Below, one piece after another: positions 7,376-14,526 of a stretch of 25,009 bases of DNA. A model generated the notes under the pieces. It searched no databases, had not been told where the DNA came from, and saw nothing but the letters and a program-made list of their open reading frames with translations. Positions within the stretch are counted from its first letter, which is position 1. Every line of letters begins with the position of its first letter. The stretch is taken from positions 1-25,009 of the forward strand of contig JAJYTI010000006.1 in assembly GCA_021793135.1 (NCBI GenBank). Reading direction: 5' to 3'. The position numbers were made by a program, and so were the translations under genes. Origin of the DNA: Bacteroidota bacterium (GTDB lineage Bacteria; Bacteroidota; Bacteroidia; Flavobacteriales; Flavobacteriaceae).

Positions 7376-8649
7376 AATTACTTAACCAATCCATTAAACA
7401 TTTATCGATTTCCATCTTAGCTATCATCACTATATGGTCTATTATCTTTTATATAAACATGGTTCGTGAGATAAAAGATAGTATCGATGAAGGATTGGAA
7501 AACTATAAGCGATTAATTATCCAAAACGCACATAAGGACCCTACTATATTACATAAAAATTATTTTGACGAAAGTTTCTTCACCGTAGAAAAAATCAATA
7601 AAAGTGAGGCTTTATCCATGAAGGATCAATATATAGATACTATTCTCTATATGCAAGATTTTAATGATCCCGAACCAGAACTTGAAGAAGTGAGAATGCT
7701 TATTACGGCATTTGAATTTGATGAGGAGTACTATGAGCTAAAGGTTGCGAACGCCATGGTAGATCGTGAAGATATGGTCCGAGCTTTCTTTTTAAATACT
7801 ATCTGGCTGTATATTCTATTAATTGTAGGTATTCTTATAATAAATAATATCGTTCTTAAACGATTATGGAAACCATTTTATGATTTGCTTAATCAGCTAA
7901 AAAACTATCGATTAGATAGAACAAAAAAGTTGCCGGAAATCCACACAAAAACTAAGGAATTCACTGACTTACAGGACGCATTGAATATTTTACTCACAGA
8001 TAGTAAAAAAGTATTTGAACAACAAAAGTTATTCATCGGTAATGCATCGCATGAGTTGCAAACGCCACTAGCTATTTCTATAAATAAATTAGAACTTTTA
8101 CTAGAAAATAAAAATTTGACTGACTATCAAGCTCTAGAGTTATCTGAAATTTATAGTATAACTCAGCGTATGATTCGTTTAAATAAATCTTTATTATTAT
8201 TAAGTAAAATTGAAAACAAACAGTTTATAGAAAATAAGATTGTAGAAATCCACAAAATAGTTCAACAATCTATAGAAGAGTTAGAAGATTTTGCTGCCTA
8301 TAAAAATGTATCGATTCGCATCAAAAAAACTAATGCTCTATCCGTCACATCTAATCCCGATCTTGCATATATAATAGTTTCCAACCTTTTGAAAAATGCT
8401 ATTTTTCATAATATAGAACACGGTTTTGTAGAAGTATGTATTACTTCAAATACTTTAATCATTACTAATACTGGAAAAAAAGCTCAATTAGATAACGAAA
8501 AAATCTTTACTCAGTTTTATAAATCAAATACTAGTATACAAGGCACGGGACTTGGACTTGCTATAGTGAAAGCTATAGCTGACTTATATGGGTATTCTAT
8601 TTCTTATTATTACAAAAACGAACTTCATTATTTCGAAATACATTTTTAA
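7372..8649 (+). CDS. Sensor histidine kinase
   Basis: A 425-residue membrane-bound histidine kinase, the partner of the regulator it overlaps. Two transmembrane helices (about 12-30 and 139-160) bracket a periplasmic sensor region of about 110 residues with many acidic residues and no family I recognise. A short linker leads to the dimerisation domain with the phosphoacceptor His227 in NASHELQTPLA. The ATP-binding domain has the N box (NLLKNAIFHN, about 338-347) and the G box (GTGLGLAIVKAIADLYG). The H box has Leu-Gln in place of the common Leu-Arg (HELRTPL), a variant also found in other Bacteroidota kinases. The acidic sensor and nearby PepSY-like gene suggest an envelope or cation signal; this is inference. 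Confidence 0.94.
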   Translation: MKLLNQSIKHLSISILAIITIWSIIFYINMVREIKDSIDEGLENYKRLIIQNAHKDPTILHKNYFDESFFTVEKINKSEALSMKDQYIDTILYMQDFNDPEPELEEVRMLITAFEFDEEYYELKVANAMVDREDMVRAFFLNTIWLYILLIVGILIINNIVLKRLWKPFYDLLNQLKNYRLDRTKKLPEIHTKTKEFTDLQDALNILLTDSKKVFEQQKLFIGNASHELQTPLAISINKLELLLENKNLTDYQALELSEIYSITQRMIRLNKSLLLLSKIENKQFIENKIVEIHKIVQQSIEELEDFAAYKNVSIRIKKTNALSVTSNPDLAYIIVSNLLKNAIFHNIEHGFVEVCITSNTLIITNTGKKAQLDNEKIFTQFYKSNTSIQGTGLGLAIVKAIADLYGYSISYYYKNELHYFEIHF

Positions 8650-8711
8650 TTAAATTATTTCGCACCTCTTCTATAATTCCCAAATCTTTCCAGATTCTAC
8701 TATTTTCTTTG

Positions 8712-8736
8712 TTGTATAAATTAAAATTTTATACAA
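8712..8736. repeat. Inverted repeat abutting the PepSY-like gene start
   Basis: TTGTATAAA (8712-8720) and TTTATACAA (8728-8736) form a perfect 9-bp inverted repeat with a 7-bp spacer, ending one base before the ATG at 8737. It could be an operator or an mRNA hairpin hiding the start. In such AT-rich DNA, repeats of this size also occur by chance. Confidence 0.45.
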
Positions 8737-9165
8737 ATGAAAAAACTGATTTTATTTTTTATAGCTCTTGTAGCATTTAATAATAGTTTCGCACAAGACT
8801 TACGTAAAAGCGAAGTTCCATCTGTCGTTTTAAACCAATTCAATTCAAAATTCCCAAAAGCATTTGATGTGGAATGGGAAAAAGATGGTGATCTATATAA
8901 AGTGGAATTCGAAACAAAATGGAATAATGACCATGATGTTTGGTTCAACTCCGAAGGAAAAATTATAAAACAAAAAGAAGAATTATCTGCTCGTGATTTA
9001 CCTCAAGCCATCAAAGACTACATCAATCAAGAATATAAAAATTATAAAGTAGATGATGTAGATAAAATTACCGAGAACAATCGTGTAATCTATAAAGTTG
9101 AAGTTGAAAACCGCAAAAGAGAGATAAACTTGTTCTTTAACGAAGATGGAACTTTAGTTGAATAA
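8737..9165 (+). CDS. Secreted PepSY-like domain protein
   Basis: A 142-residue periplasmic protein with a clear signal peptide (MKKLILFFIALVAFNNSFAQ, cut after Ala19 before Gln). The mature part has two PepSY-like repeats (PF11396 type): the first has VVLNQFNSKFPKAFDVEWEKDG, paired with YKVEFETKWNNDHDVWF, and the second begins with LPQAIKDYINQEY and ends in NLFFNEDGTLVE. The FP-x-A-x-x-V-x-W-E pattern is the usual signature. The function of these proteins is unknown; they bear a distant resemblance to beta-lactamase inhibitor folds. It lies 87 nt downstream of the histidine kinase in the same direction and may be a target of, or an accessory sensor for, the two-component system. Confidence 0.88.
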   Translation: MKKLILFFIALVAFNNSFAQDLRKSEVPSVVLNQFNSKFPKAFDVEWEKDGDLYKVEFETKWNNDHDVWFNSEGKIIKQKEELSARDLPQAIKDYINQEYKNYKVDDVDKITENNRVIYKVEVENRKREINLFFNEDGTLVE

Positions 9166-9482
9166 ACCCTATGGAAGTACTTGCTCTATTTTACTGTTAA
9201 AATAAATTAGCAAATCAAAAAAGAGCTAAACTTCTTTCCATTTCCCTTATGATAACTCTATCCTATTTTGTTTAACTAATGCAATGTAAGTTATTTCAAT
9301 AAATCAATTATAGAAATGACCCAAAGATTCGAAAAGAAGAAAAGGTACTTCTCAAAATCTGAGATTTGTAGCAATTGTAGTTAGTATGATAAATGGAATT
9401 GGATAGAGTTTTCTTACCTCTCCTACCTAATCAAGGAGATTAACTTGTCTTAAGAAACATAACCTATCAGTACCACTACCAT
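9166..9482. other. 317-bp intergenic stretch
   Basis: I see no gene, strong hairpin or convincing promoter here. One 22-codon open frame beginning near 9315 (MTQRFEKKKRYF) has no support. The stretch separates the two-component/PepSY group from the PAP2 gene and should hold the promoter of the latter. Confidence 0.5.
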
Positions 9483-10076
9483 ATGATGGATCAGATAATA
9501 AAACTTGACACCGAATTATTTTTATTCTTAAATGGTAAACATAATACTTTTTTAGACCCTATAATGTATTGGGCTAGCGACAAACTTTTCTGGGTTCCTT
9601 TTTATCTTATAATCTTCCTTATAATACTAAAGGCGTATAAAAAAAGAGCGGTATTAATTTATTTTTTTATAGGAATTCTCATCACCCTTAGCGATCAAAT
9701 TTCTTCGAGTTTCTTTAAACCCTTAACCAAAAGATTACGTCCTTCTCACGAACCTGCAATAGCCGATTTAGTGCATTTAAGTGAAGCTGGACCAGGAGGA
9801 ATGTACGGTTTTGTATCGGGGCACGCTACGAATAGTATTGCATTATTTATTTTCCTAACACTTATTCTAAGTAAAAAATTTAATTGGCTTAAGTATACGC
9901 TATGTTTTTGGGCACTATTAGTAAGCTACAGCAGAATTTATGTTGGTGTACATTATCCAGGCGATGTCGTTGGTGGAATCTTACTAGGCGCTGTAGTAGG
10001 ATATGCAGTAGGTAAATTGTATTTACAAACTAATCTTTATACCAGAACTTCTTACTTTAAACTATGGGTAAACTAA
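9483..10076 (+). CDS. PAP2-family membrane phosphatase
   Basis: A 197-residue integral membrane phosphatase of the PAP2 superfamily. All three catalytic motifs are complete: KPLTKRLRP (Lys79, Arg86, Pro87), VSGH (Ser112-His114, with Val in place of the common Pro) and SRIYVGVHYPGD (Ser150, Arg151, nucleophile His157, Asp161). About five or six hydrophobic helices surround them. Such enzymes remove phosphate from lipid substrates such as undecaprenyl pyrophosphate, phosphatidylglycerol phosphate or lipid A on the periplasmic face. The 13-nt overlap with a family 9 glycosyltransferase gene points to envelope lipid or polysaccharide metabolism rather than general phospholipid turnover, though the exact substrate cannot be read. 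ATG at 9483 or 9486 are equivalent. Confidence 0.92.
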   Translation: MMDQIIKLDTELFLFLNGKHNTFLDPIMYWASDKLFWVPFYLIIFLIILKAYKKRAVLIYFFIGILITLSDQISSSFFKPLTKRLRPSHEPAIADLVHLSEAGPGGMYGFVSGHATNSIALFIFLTLILSKKFNWLKYTLCFWALLVSYSRIYVGVHYPGDVVGGILLGAVVGYAVGKLYLQTNLYTRTSYFKLWVN

Positions 10077-11116
10077 AGAAGATAAATTCGATTCGAAGAA
10101 ATATCATGCAATCGTTAACTAAAAATGTTGGCAACTCTATAGCAATCCCATGTGATATTGACACCACCGACATTCGCATAAAAAGAGTTCTTATAAATAG
10201 ACCGAATGGTAGATTGGGCAATTTATTATTGATAACTCCATTAATTCAAGAAGTAACCGAAGTCTTTCCTGATTGTAAAATTGATGTCTTTGTAAAAGGT
10301 AATTTAGCTCCTATTTTATTTAAGAATTATTCTAATGTAAATCAAATTATTCCATTACCTGGAAAACCATTTAAACAATTAATAAAGTATATATCTACTT
10401 GGGTAAAACTTAAAAAGAATAAATACGACTTAGTTATTAATGTGATTCCCACCTCATCCTCAGGCAGATTATCTACAAAAATAGCACGTTCTCCTTATAA
10501 GATTTTTGGTGAACTACCAGAAACATTTCAAGATAATTATTGCGATTGTGAGCATATTGCTAAACACCCTGTGTATTCTTTTAGGGAATATTTAGACACC
10601 ATCGGATTGTCATATAACAAAAACTCCATAAAACCATTGGATTTAAAATTGCAGGAAAATGAAATCGAAGAGGGAAAGCAATTATTAAAAAGTTTGGTTA
10701 AGAATGATAAAAAAACCATCTGTTTATTTACTTATGCTACAGGCGAAAAATGTCATTCAAAAACTTGGTGGAGAGAGATGTATGTGACACTACAAACTCA
10801 TTTCCCAGATTTTAATATTATAGAAGTGCTTCCTAAAGAAAATGTTTCGCAAATAGACTTTAAAGCCACTACATTCTATAGCTGTGATTTAAGAGAAATT
10901 GGAGCTTTAATTAATAGTACTACTGTTTTTATAGGTGCAGATAGTGGTATGATGCATTTGGCGAGTGCAGTACATACCCCAACTTTAGGATTATTTTCCG
11001 TAACAAATCAAAAAATGTACGAGCCATATAACAAAAAAAGTATTGCAAAAAATACTAACACTTGCAATATCGAAGATTGCATAAAAGCAGTAAAAGCAAT
11101 TTTAGATACCAATTAA
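10064..11116 (+). CDS. Glycosyltransferase family 9 (heptosyltransferase-like)
   Basis: A 350-residue cytoplasmic or peripheral GT-B glycosyltransferase of family 9, related to the ADP-heptose:LPS heptosyltransferases WaaC/WaaF. The N-terminal signature is RPNGRLGNLLLITP (47-59) and the C-terminal nucleotide-sugar signature is GADSGMMHLA (291-300). In the N-terminal motif Asn53 stands where WaaC has its proposed catalytic Asp (the GD of the GDVL-type motif). Several cysteines lie in the middle (160-162) and at the C-terminus. The ATG at 10064 overlaps the PAP2 gene by 13 nt; a later Met at 10106 is possible because the first 14 residues are basic and not family-like. It probably adds a sugar to LPS core or a related glycan. 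Confidence 0.87.
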   Translation: MGKLKKINSIRRNIMQSLTKNVGNSIAIPCDIDTTDIRIKRVLINRPNGRLGNLLLITPLIQEVTEVFPDCKIDVFVKGNLAPILFKNYSNVNQIIPLPGKPFKQLIKYISTWVKLKKNKYDLVINVIPTSSSGRLSTKIARSPYKIFGELPETFQDNYCDCEHIAKHPVYSFREYLDTIGLSYNKNSIKPLDLKLQENEIEEGKQLLKSLVKNDKKTICLFTYATGEKCHSKTWWREMYVTLQTHFPDFNIIEVLPKENVSQIDFKATTFYSCDLREIGALINSTTVFIGADSGMMHLASAVHTPTLGLFSVTNQKMYEPYNKKSIAKNTNTCNIEDCIKAVKAILDTN

Positions 11117-11117
11117 A

Positions 11118-11180
11118 ATACAATAGAATTATAAGTATAGAAGATAGAATCTGCAGGATACAATCGCATTATAAGTATAG
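11118..11180. repeat. Short direct repeat, 40-bp period
   Basis: Two 23-bp copies at 11118-11140 and 11158-11180 share the pattern ATACAATnGnATTATAAGTATAG with two mismatches, spaced exactly 40 bp apart. They lie in the gap between the convergent GT9 and xseB genes. The second copy also forms a 7-bp hairpin (ATAAGTA/TACTTAT, 11171-11188) that runs over the xseB stop. Confidence 0.6.
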
Positions 11181-11184
11181 GTAC

Positions 11185-11472
11185 TTATTCTTCGGCATCC
11201 ATAATATTTTTCTCTGTAGATTCTTCATCTTCTGTCTTATGAGGTTGCATTTCTTCACTATACTCCTCATTCAGCTTTTTCAACATAACTTGCACCTCTG
11301 CTTCCGTTTCGGTAAGTTTCGCTTCACAAACCTTTACTAAAGAAGCAGCCTTTTTTATATAATCTGAAAGCGCATCGATACTTACATCACCTTGATCTAT
11401 TTTACGAACAATTTCTTGAAGTTCATGAAACGCCGTTTCATAAGTATACTTATTCTCTGTTTCCATTTTCAT
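11185..11472 (-). CDS. xseB: Exodeoxyribonuclease VII small subunit
   Basis: The small subunit of exonuclease VII, which degrades single-stranded DNA together with XseA. The protein is 95 residues, with the usual helical hairpin: YTYETAFHELQEIVRKID, then VSIDALSDYIKKAASLVKVC, then the coiled second helix. It is longer than typical XseB (60-80) because of an acidic tail after about residue 70. The first Met (11472) or the third residue Met (11466) could be the start; either overlaps the xseA end by about 17-23 nt, so the two are translationally coupled, as expected for subunits made in a fixed ratio. Confidence 0.93.
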   Translation of the reverse strand: MKMETENKYTYETAFHELQEIVRKIDQGDVSIDALSDYIKKAASLVKVCEAKLTETEAEVQVMLKKLNEEYSEEMQPHKTEDEESTEKNIMDAEE

Positions 11473-12724
11473 TATTTTTTAAAACCTTACTTTCTACCGA
11501 ACCATCTCGTAATTGATTCACAATTACGTCTCCTTCTTTTAGTTGACTCTTATCCGTTACTATCATACCATTATGCCACACCAAAGCAAAACCTTTTTGG
11601 AGTATGTTTACTGGATCGGCCAATCGGATAATTGTTTTAGTATTTTCTAATTGTTTTTCTTGCTCCTGAAGAAGTCGATTACTACTAGATGTAATTTGTA
11701 TTTTATTATTTTCAATAATTTGTCTAGCTTGTTGAATTAGATTTTGACTTCTCCATTTTATTGTATTCACACTATGGGAAATTTTTTGTTTCTCTAAAGT
11801 AAACTGTCTTTCTACCCTATATGCTATTTGTTGTTCTGCATTGTATAATACCGTAGCAAACTCGTGAAAGTGTTGTAGAATAAATTCTGCTAGATTACTT
11901 GGAGTTATCGCATTTTTATAGGCTACCATTTCACAAACCGTTTCGTTTGTCGCGTGGCCAATACCTGTTAAAACTGGAATAGGAAATTGAGCCACAGCTT
12001 TAGCCAATTGATAATTATTATAAGAAGATAATCCTACTTCTCCTCCTCCACCACGAATTATGGTTACCACATCAAACGATTCTACTTGTGAACGAATTGC
12101 AGCTAATTGATTCAATATAGAAGCAATAGATTTATCTCCTTGCAATAAAGATGGAAACAAAGTATATTCTAGTTTATAACCCCAAGGGTTTTTACGAATA
12201 ATATTATAAAAGTCTGATAAACCTTTGCTAGTCTCTACAGATATAATTGCAATCCGTTTTGGCACTAGCGGAAAAGGAAGCTGTTTATTTTTATCAAATA
12301 ATCCTTCTTTTTTTAATTTAGCAATGCTTTCTTTTTTTTCTTTTTCCAATTCACCCAACACAAAGCTTACATCAATATCCACAATATTAAGCCCCACTCC
12401 GTACATAGGATGATAAGTTATACTTGCCTCAAATACCAAACTTATTCCATCTTTCAATGGCTCGCCTAAATATTTTATAAACTCTGCATTAATTCGTTTG
12501 TAAGTACTATTCCAAAGAGTACCGCGCATTTCGGCTACAATTTTCCCCTCTTTCTTTTCCACTAGCTCTGGATAGGCATGACCGGAATGCGTATAATAAT
12601 TCAGCTTATTCATCTCTGCTTTTATCCAATAGGTTCTCGCATAGCGTTTTGCAATGGTTCGTTGCACACTACGAGTCACTTCTAAAAGAGTAAAAACTTG
12701 TTTGTCTTCTATATTCTCTGGCAT
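11450..12724 (-). CDS. xseA: Exodeoxyribonuclease VII large subunit
   Basis: The catalytic large subunit of exonuclease VII (424 residues; E. coli XseA is somewhat longer). An OB-fold ssDNA-binding domain (about 10-115) is followed by the nuclease core. Conserved motifs seen are ISVETSKGLSDF (Asp171), IIRGGGGEVGL (Arg224) and PIPVLTGIGHATNET (His257). The last motif is GHETD in E. coli; here it is GHATN, so the conserved Asp is Asn260. A long coiled coil (about 285-370), to which XseB binds, and a short C-terminal domain follow. The gene is upstream of and overlaps xseB. The conserved gene pair and intact length suggest a working enzyme. Confidence 0.94.
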   Translation of the reverse strand: MPENIEDKQVFTLLEVTRSVQRTIAKRYARTYWIKAEMNKLNYYTHSGHAYPELVEKKEGKIVAEMRGTLWNSTYKRINAEFIKYLGEPLKDGISLVFEASITYHPMYGVGLNIVDIDVSFVLGELEKEKKESIAKLKKEGLFDKNKQLPFPLVPKRIAIISVETSKGLSDFYNIIRKNPWGYKLEYTLFPSLLQGDKSIASILNQLAAIRSQVESFDVVTIIRGGGGEVGLSSYNNYQLAKAVAQFPIPVLTGIGHATNETVCEMVAYKNAITPSNLAEFILQHFHEFATVLYNAEQQIAYRVERQFTLEKQKISHSVNTIKWRSQNLIQQARQIIENNKIQITSSSNRLLQEQEKQLENTKTIIRLADPVNILQKGFALVWHNGMIVTDKSQLKEGDVIVNQLRDGSVESKVLKNNENGNRE

Positions 12725-12729
12725 ACTTT

Positions 12730-12737
12730 CAAAGATA
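12730..12737 (-). promoter_or_regulatory. -7 element very close to the xseA start
   Basis: Minus strand reads TATCTTTG, a perfect TANNTTTG match, only 5 nt before the ATG at 12724. If used, the xseA transcript would be nearly leaderless. There is no clear TTG at -33, so a chance match is possible. Confidence 0.35.
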
Positions 12738-12890
12738 AGGAAATATTATTTTGAAAAACGACATAAGAGTTTGCCTATTATAATTTTAATAAGAACAACT
12801 AATTTTTAAACAATTCGCACTCATTTATCACTCTACAATTATTAAAATCTTTAGTAACTTTCTTCTCTATTAAGAATAAACATACAGATA

Positions 12891-14525
12891 ATGCCAAAAA
12901 ACAAACACCAAGCAGAACATATTATAGTCGGCGCAGGTTTGGCAGGGATATGCACTGCAATAGAATTATTAAATCATAATCAAAAAGTACTCCTCATCGA
13001 TCGAGATATAGAAGAGCGCATGGGAGGATTAGCAAAATTATCCTTTGGTGGAATGTTTTTTGTAGACTCACCTATACAGCGTAAAAGGGGAATTAAAGAC
13101 AACCCCGATATGGCATGGAAAGATTGGCTATCTGTAGCAGAATTTTCTAAAGAAGATTCACTCCCAAAACAATGGGCTAAGCTATTTATTCATAATACTA
13201 CAGAACATGTTTATCACTTTTTAACGGACAAGAATATTCGTTTTTTTCCAGTAGTACATTGGGTAGAGCGTGGTATGTTTAAACGAGGAAATTCGGTGCC
13301 TCGTTTCCATATGGTTTGGGGAACAGGATATGAGTTATCTGAAAAATTAAAATTTCATTTATTAAATCATCCAAAACGGTTAACTCATTTAAAAATTCTA
13401 TTTAATCATAAAGTAGATGAGATTTTGACACAAACAGGACGTGTTATTGGAGTAAAAGGAATAAGTGAAATTACACAAGAATCATTTATTGCGACCGCTG
13501 AAAATACCATTATAGCAACGGGAGGATTGGGTGGCGATATAGAACAGGTAAAAAGAAATTGGAATAGCGATTGGGGCACACCACCAAATAAAATATTAAA
13601 CGGCGCACATCATTATGCAGATGGGACTGTACATTTTGCAGTAGAAAAAATAAATGGAAAACTCACTCATTTGGATAAAACATGGCCTTATGCGGCAGGC
13701 GTTCACCACCCACGACCAACTAAAGAAAATGATGGATTAAGCTTAGTTCCTCCACGCTCGGCACTTTGGTTAAATTACGAAGGAATGCGAATTGGACCCA
13801 CACCACTAATAACAGCATTCGACACAAGATTTTTAGTGAGCCAAATTTGTAAGCAAAAGAAAAAATATTCTTGGCAAATAATGAATATGAAGATTCTTAA
13901 AAAAGAGCTTTCCATTTCGGGAGCAGAATCTAATCCAGCTTTCCGCAACAAAAGTTATCGTCAAGTTGCCAAAACAGTATTATTTGGAAATAGAAGCTTG
14001 GTAGAAGACATGCTAAATAATTGCCCAGATTTTGTAACTGCAAATACTTTAGAAGAACTAGTACATAAAATGAATACTCTAGAAGGTAATGAAGATGTGA
14101 AGCTCCATTACGTAAAAGATGCTATAAAAGAATATGATGCGCAAATCGATAGAGGAAAAAAATATTTTAATGACGAGCAGTTAATTAGATTACAACAACT
14201 TCGTAATTATACGGGAGATCGAATTAGAAATTGTAACTTTCAAAAAATCAATGATGCTAAACACATACCTTATGTAGCAATACGAGAGTTCATTCTTTCT
14301 AGGAAAACCTTAGGAGGTATCCAAACCAATTTAAACGGAGCGGTACTCGATACAAAAGGTAATAATATAGATGGATTATACGCCGTAGGAGAAGCTGCAG
14401 GATATGGTGGAGGTGGAATTCACGGCAAAGGTGCTTTAGAAGGAACTTTCTTAGCTACTTGTATACTAACTGGAAGAATAACAGCTTATCATTTAGCCGG
14501 AAAAAATTTAATAAATACCCTTTAA
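12891..14525 (+). CDS. FAD-binding dehydrogenase, KstD-like (uncharacterised branch)
   Basis: A 544-residue flavoprotein of the FAD_binding_2 superfamily (fumarate reductase/3-ketosteroid delta-1-dehydrogenase relatives). The Rossmann motif is IIVGAGLAGI (Gly14, Gly16, Gly19), followed by LLIDRDIE, a second FAD contact IIATGGLGGD near 207-217, and the C-terminal GLYAVGEAAGYGGGGIHGKG and ALEGTF segment. Segments such as FFVDSP, NSVPRFHMVWGTG and SRKTLGG are typical of the branch annotated as putative FAD-binding dehydrogenase of about 550 residues, whose substrate is unknown. The family chemistry is desaturation next to a carbonyl or the reverse reduction. No signal peptide: cytoplasmic. It ends 1 nt before the thiamine-diphosphate enzyme gene, so the two are one operon. 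TAACTTTC at 12855-12862 is a possible -7 element. Confidence 0.88.
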   Translation: MPKNKHQAEHIIVGAGLAGICTAIELLNHNQKVLLIDRDIEERMGGLAKLSFGGMFFVDSPIQRKRGIKDNPDMAWKDWLSVAEFSKEDSLPKQWAKLFIHNTTEHVYHFLTDKNIRFFPVVHWVERGMFKRGNSVPRFHMVWGTGYELSEKLKFHLLNHPKRLTHLKILFNHKVDEILTQTGRVIGVKGISEITQESFIATAENTIIATGGLGGDIEQVKRNWNSDWGTPPNKILNGAHHYADGTVHFAVEKINGKLTHLDKTWPYAAGVHHPRPTKENDGLSLVPPRSALWLNYEGMRIGPTPLITAFDTRFLVSQICKQKKKYSWQIMNMKILKKELSISGAESNPAFRNKSYRQVAKTVLFGNRSLVEDMLNNCPDFVTANTLEELVHKMNTLEGNEDVKLHYVKDAIKEYDAQIDRGKKYFNDEQLIRLQQLRNYTGDRIRNCNFQKINDAKHIPYVAIREFILSRKTLGGIQTNLNGAVLDTKGNNIDGLYAVGEAAGYGGGGIHGKGALEGTFLATCILTGRITAYHLAGKNLINTL

Positions 14526-14526
14526 A

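Noticed and set aside
9315..9383. 22-codon basic open frame in the 9166-9482 gap
   Set aside because: Too short and without promoter, family or conservation evidence.
11062..11340. Open frame antisense to xseB
   Set aside because: It lies mostly opposite the well-supported xseB gene, and its Phe/Leu/Tyr-rich product looks like a shadow.
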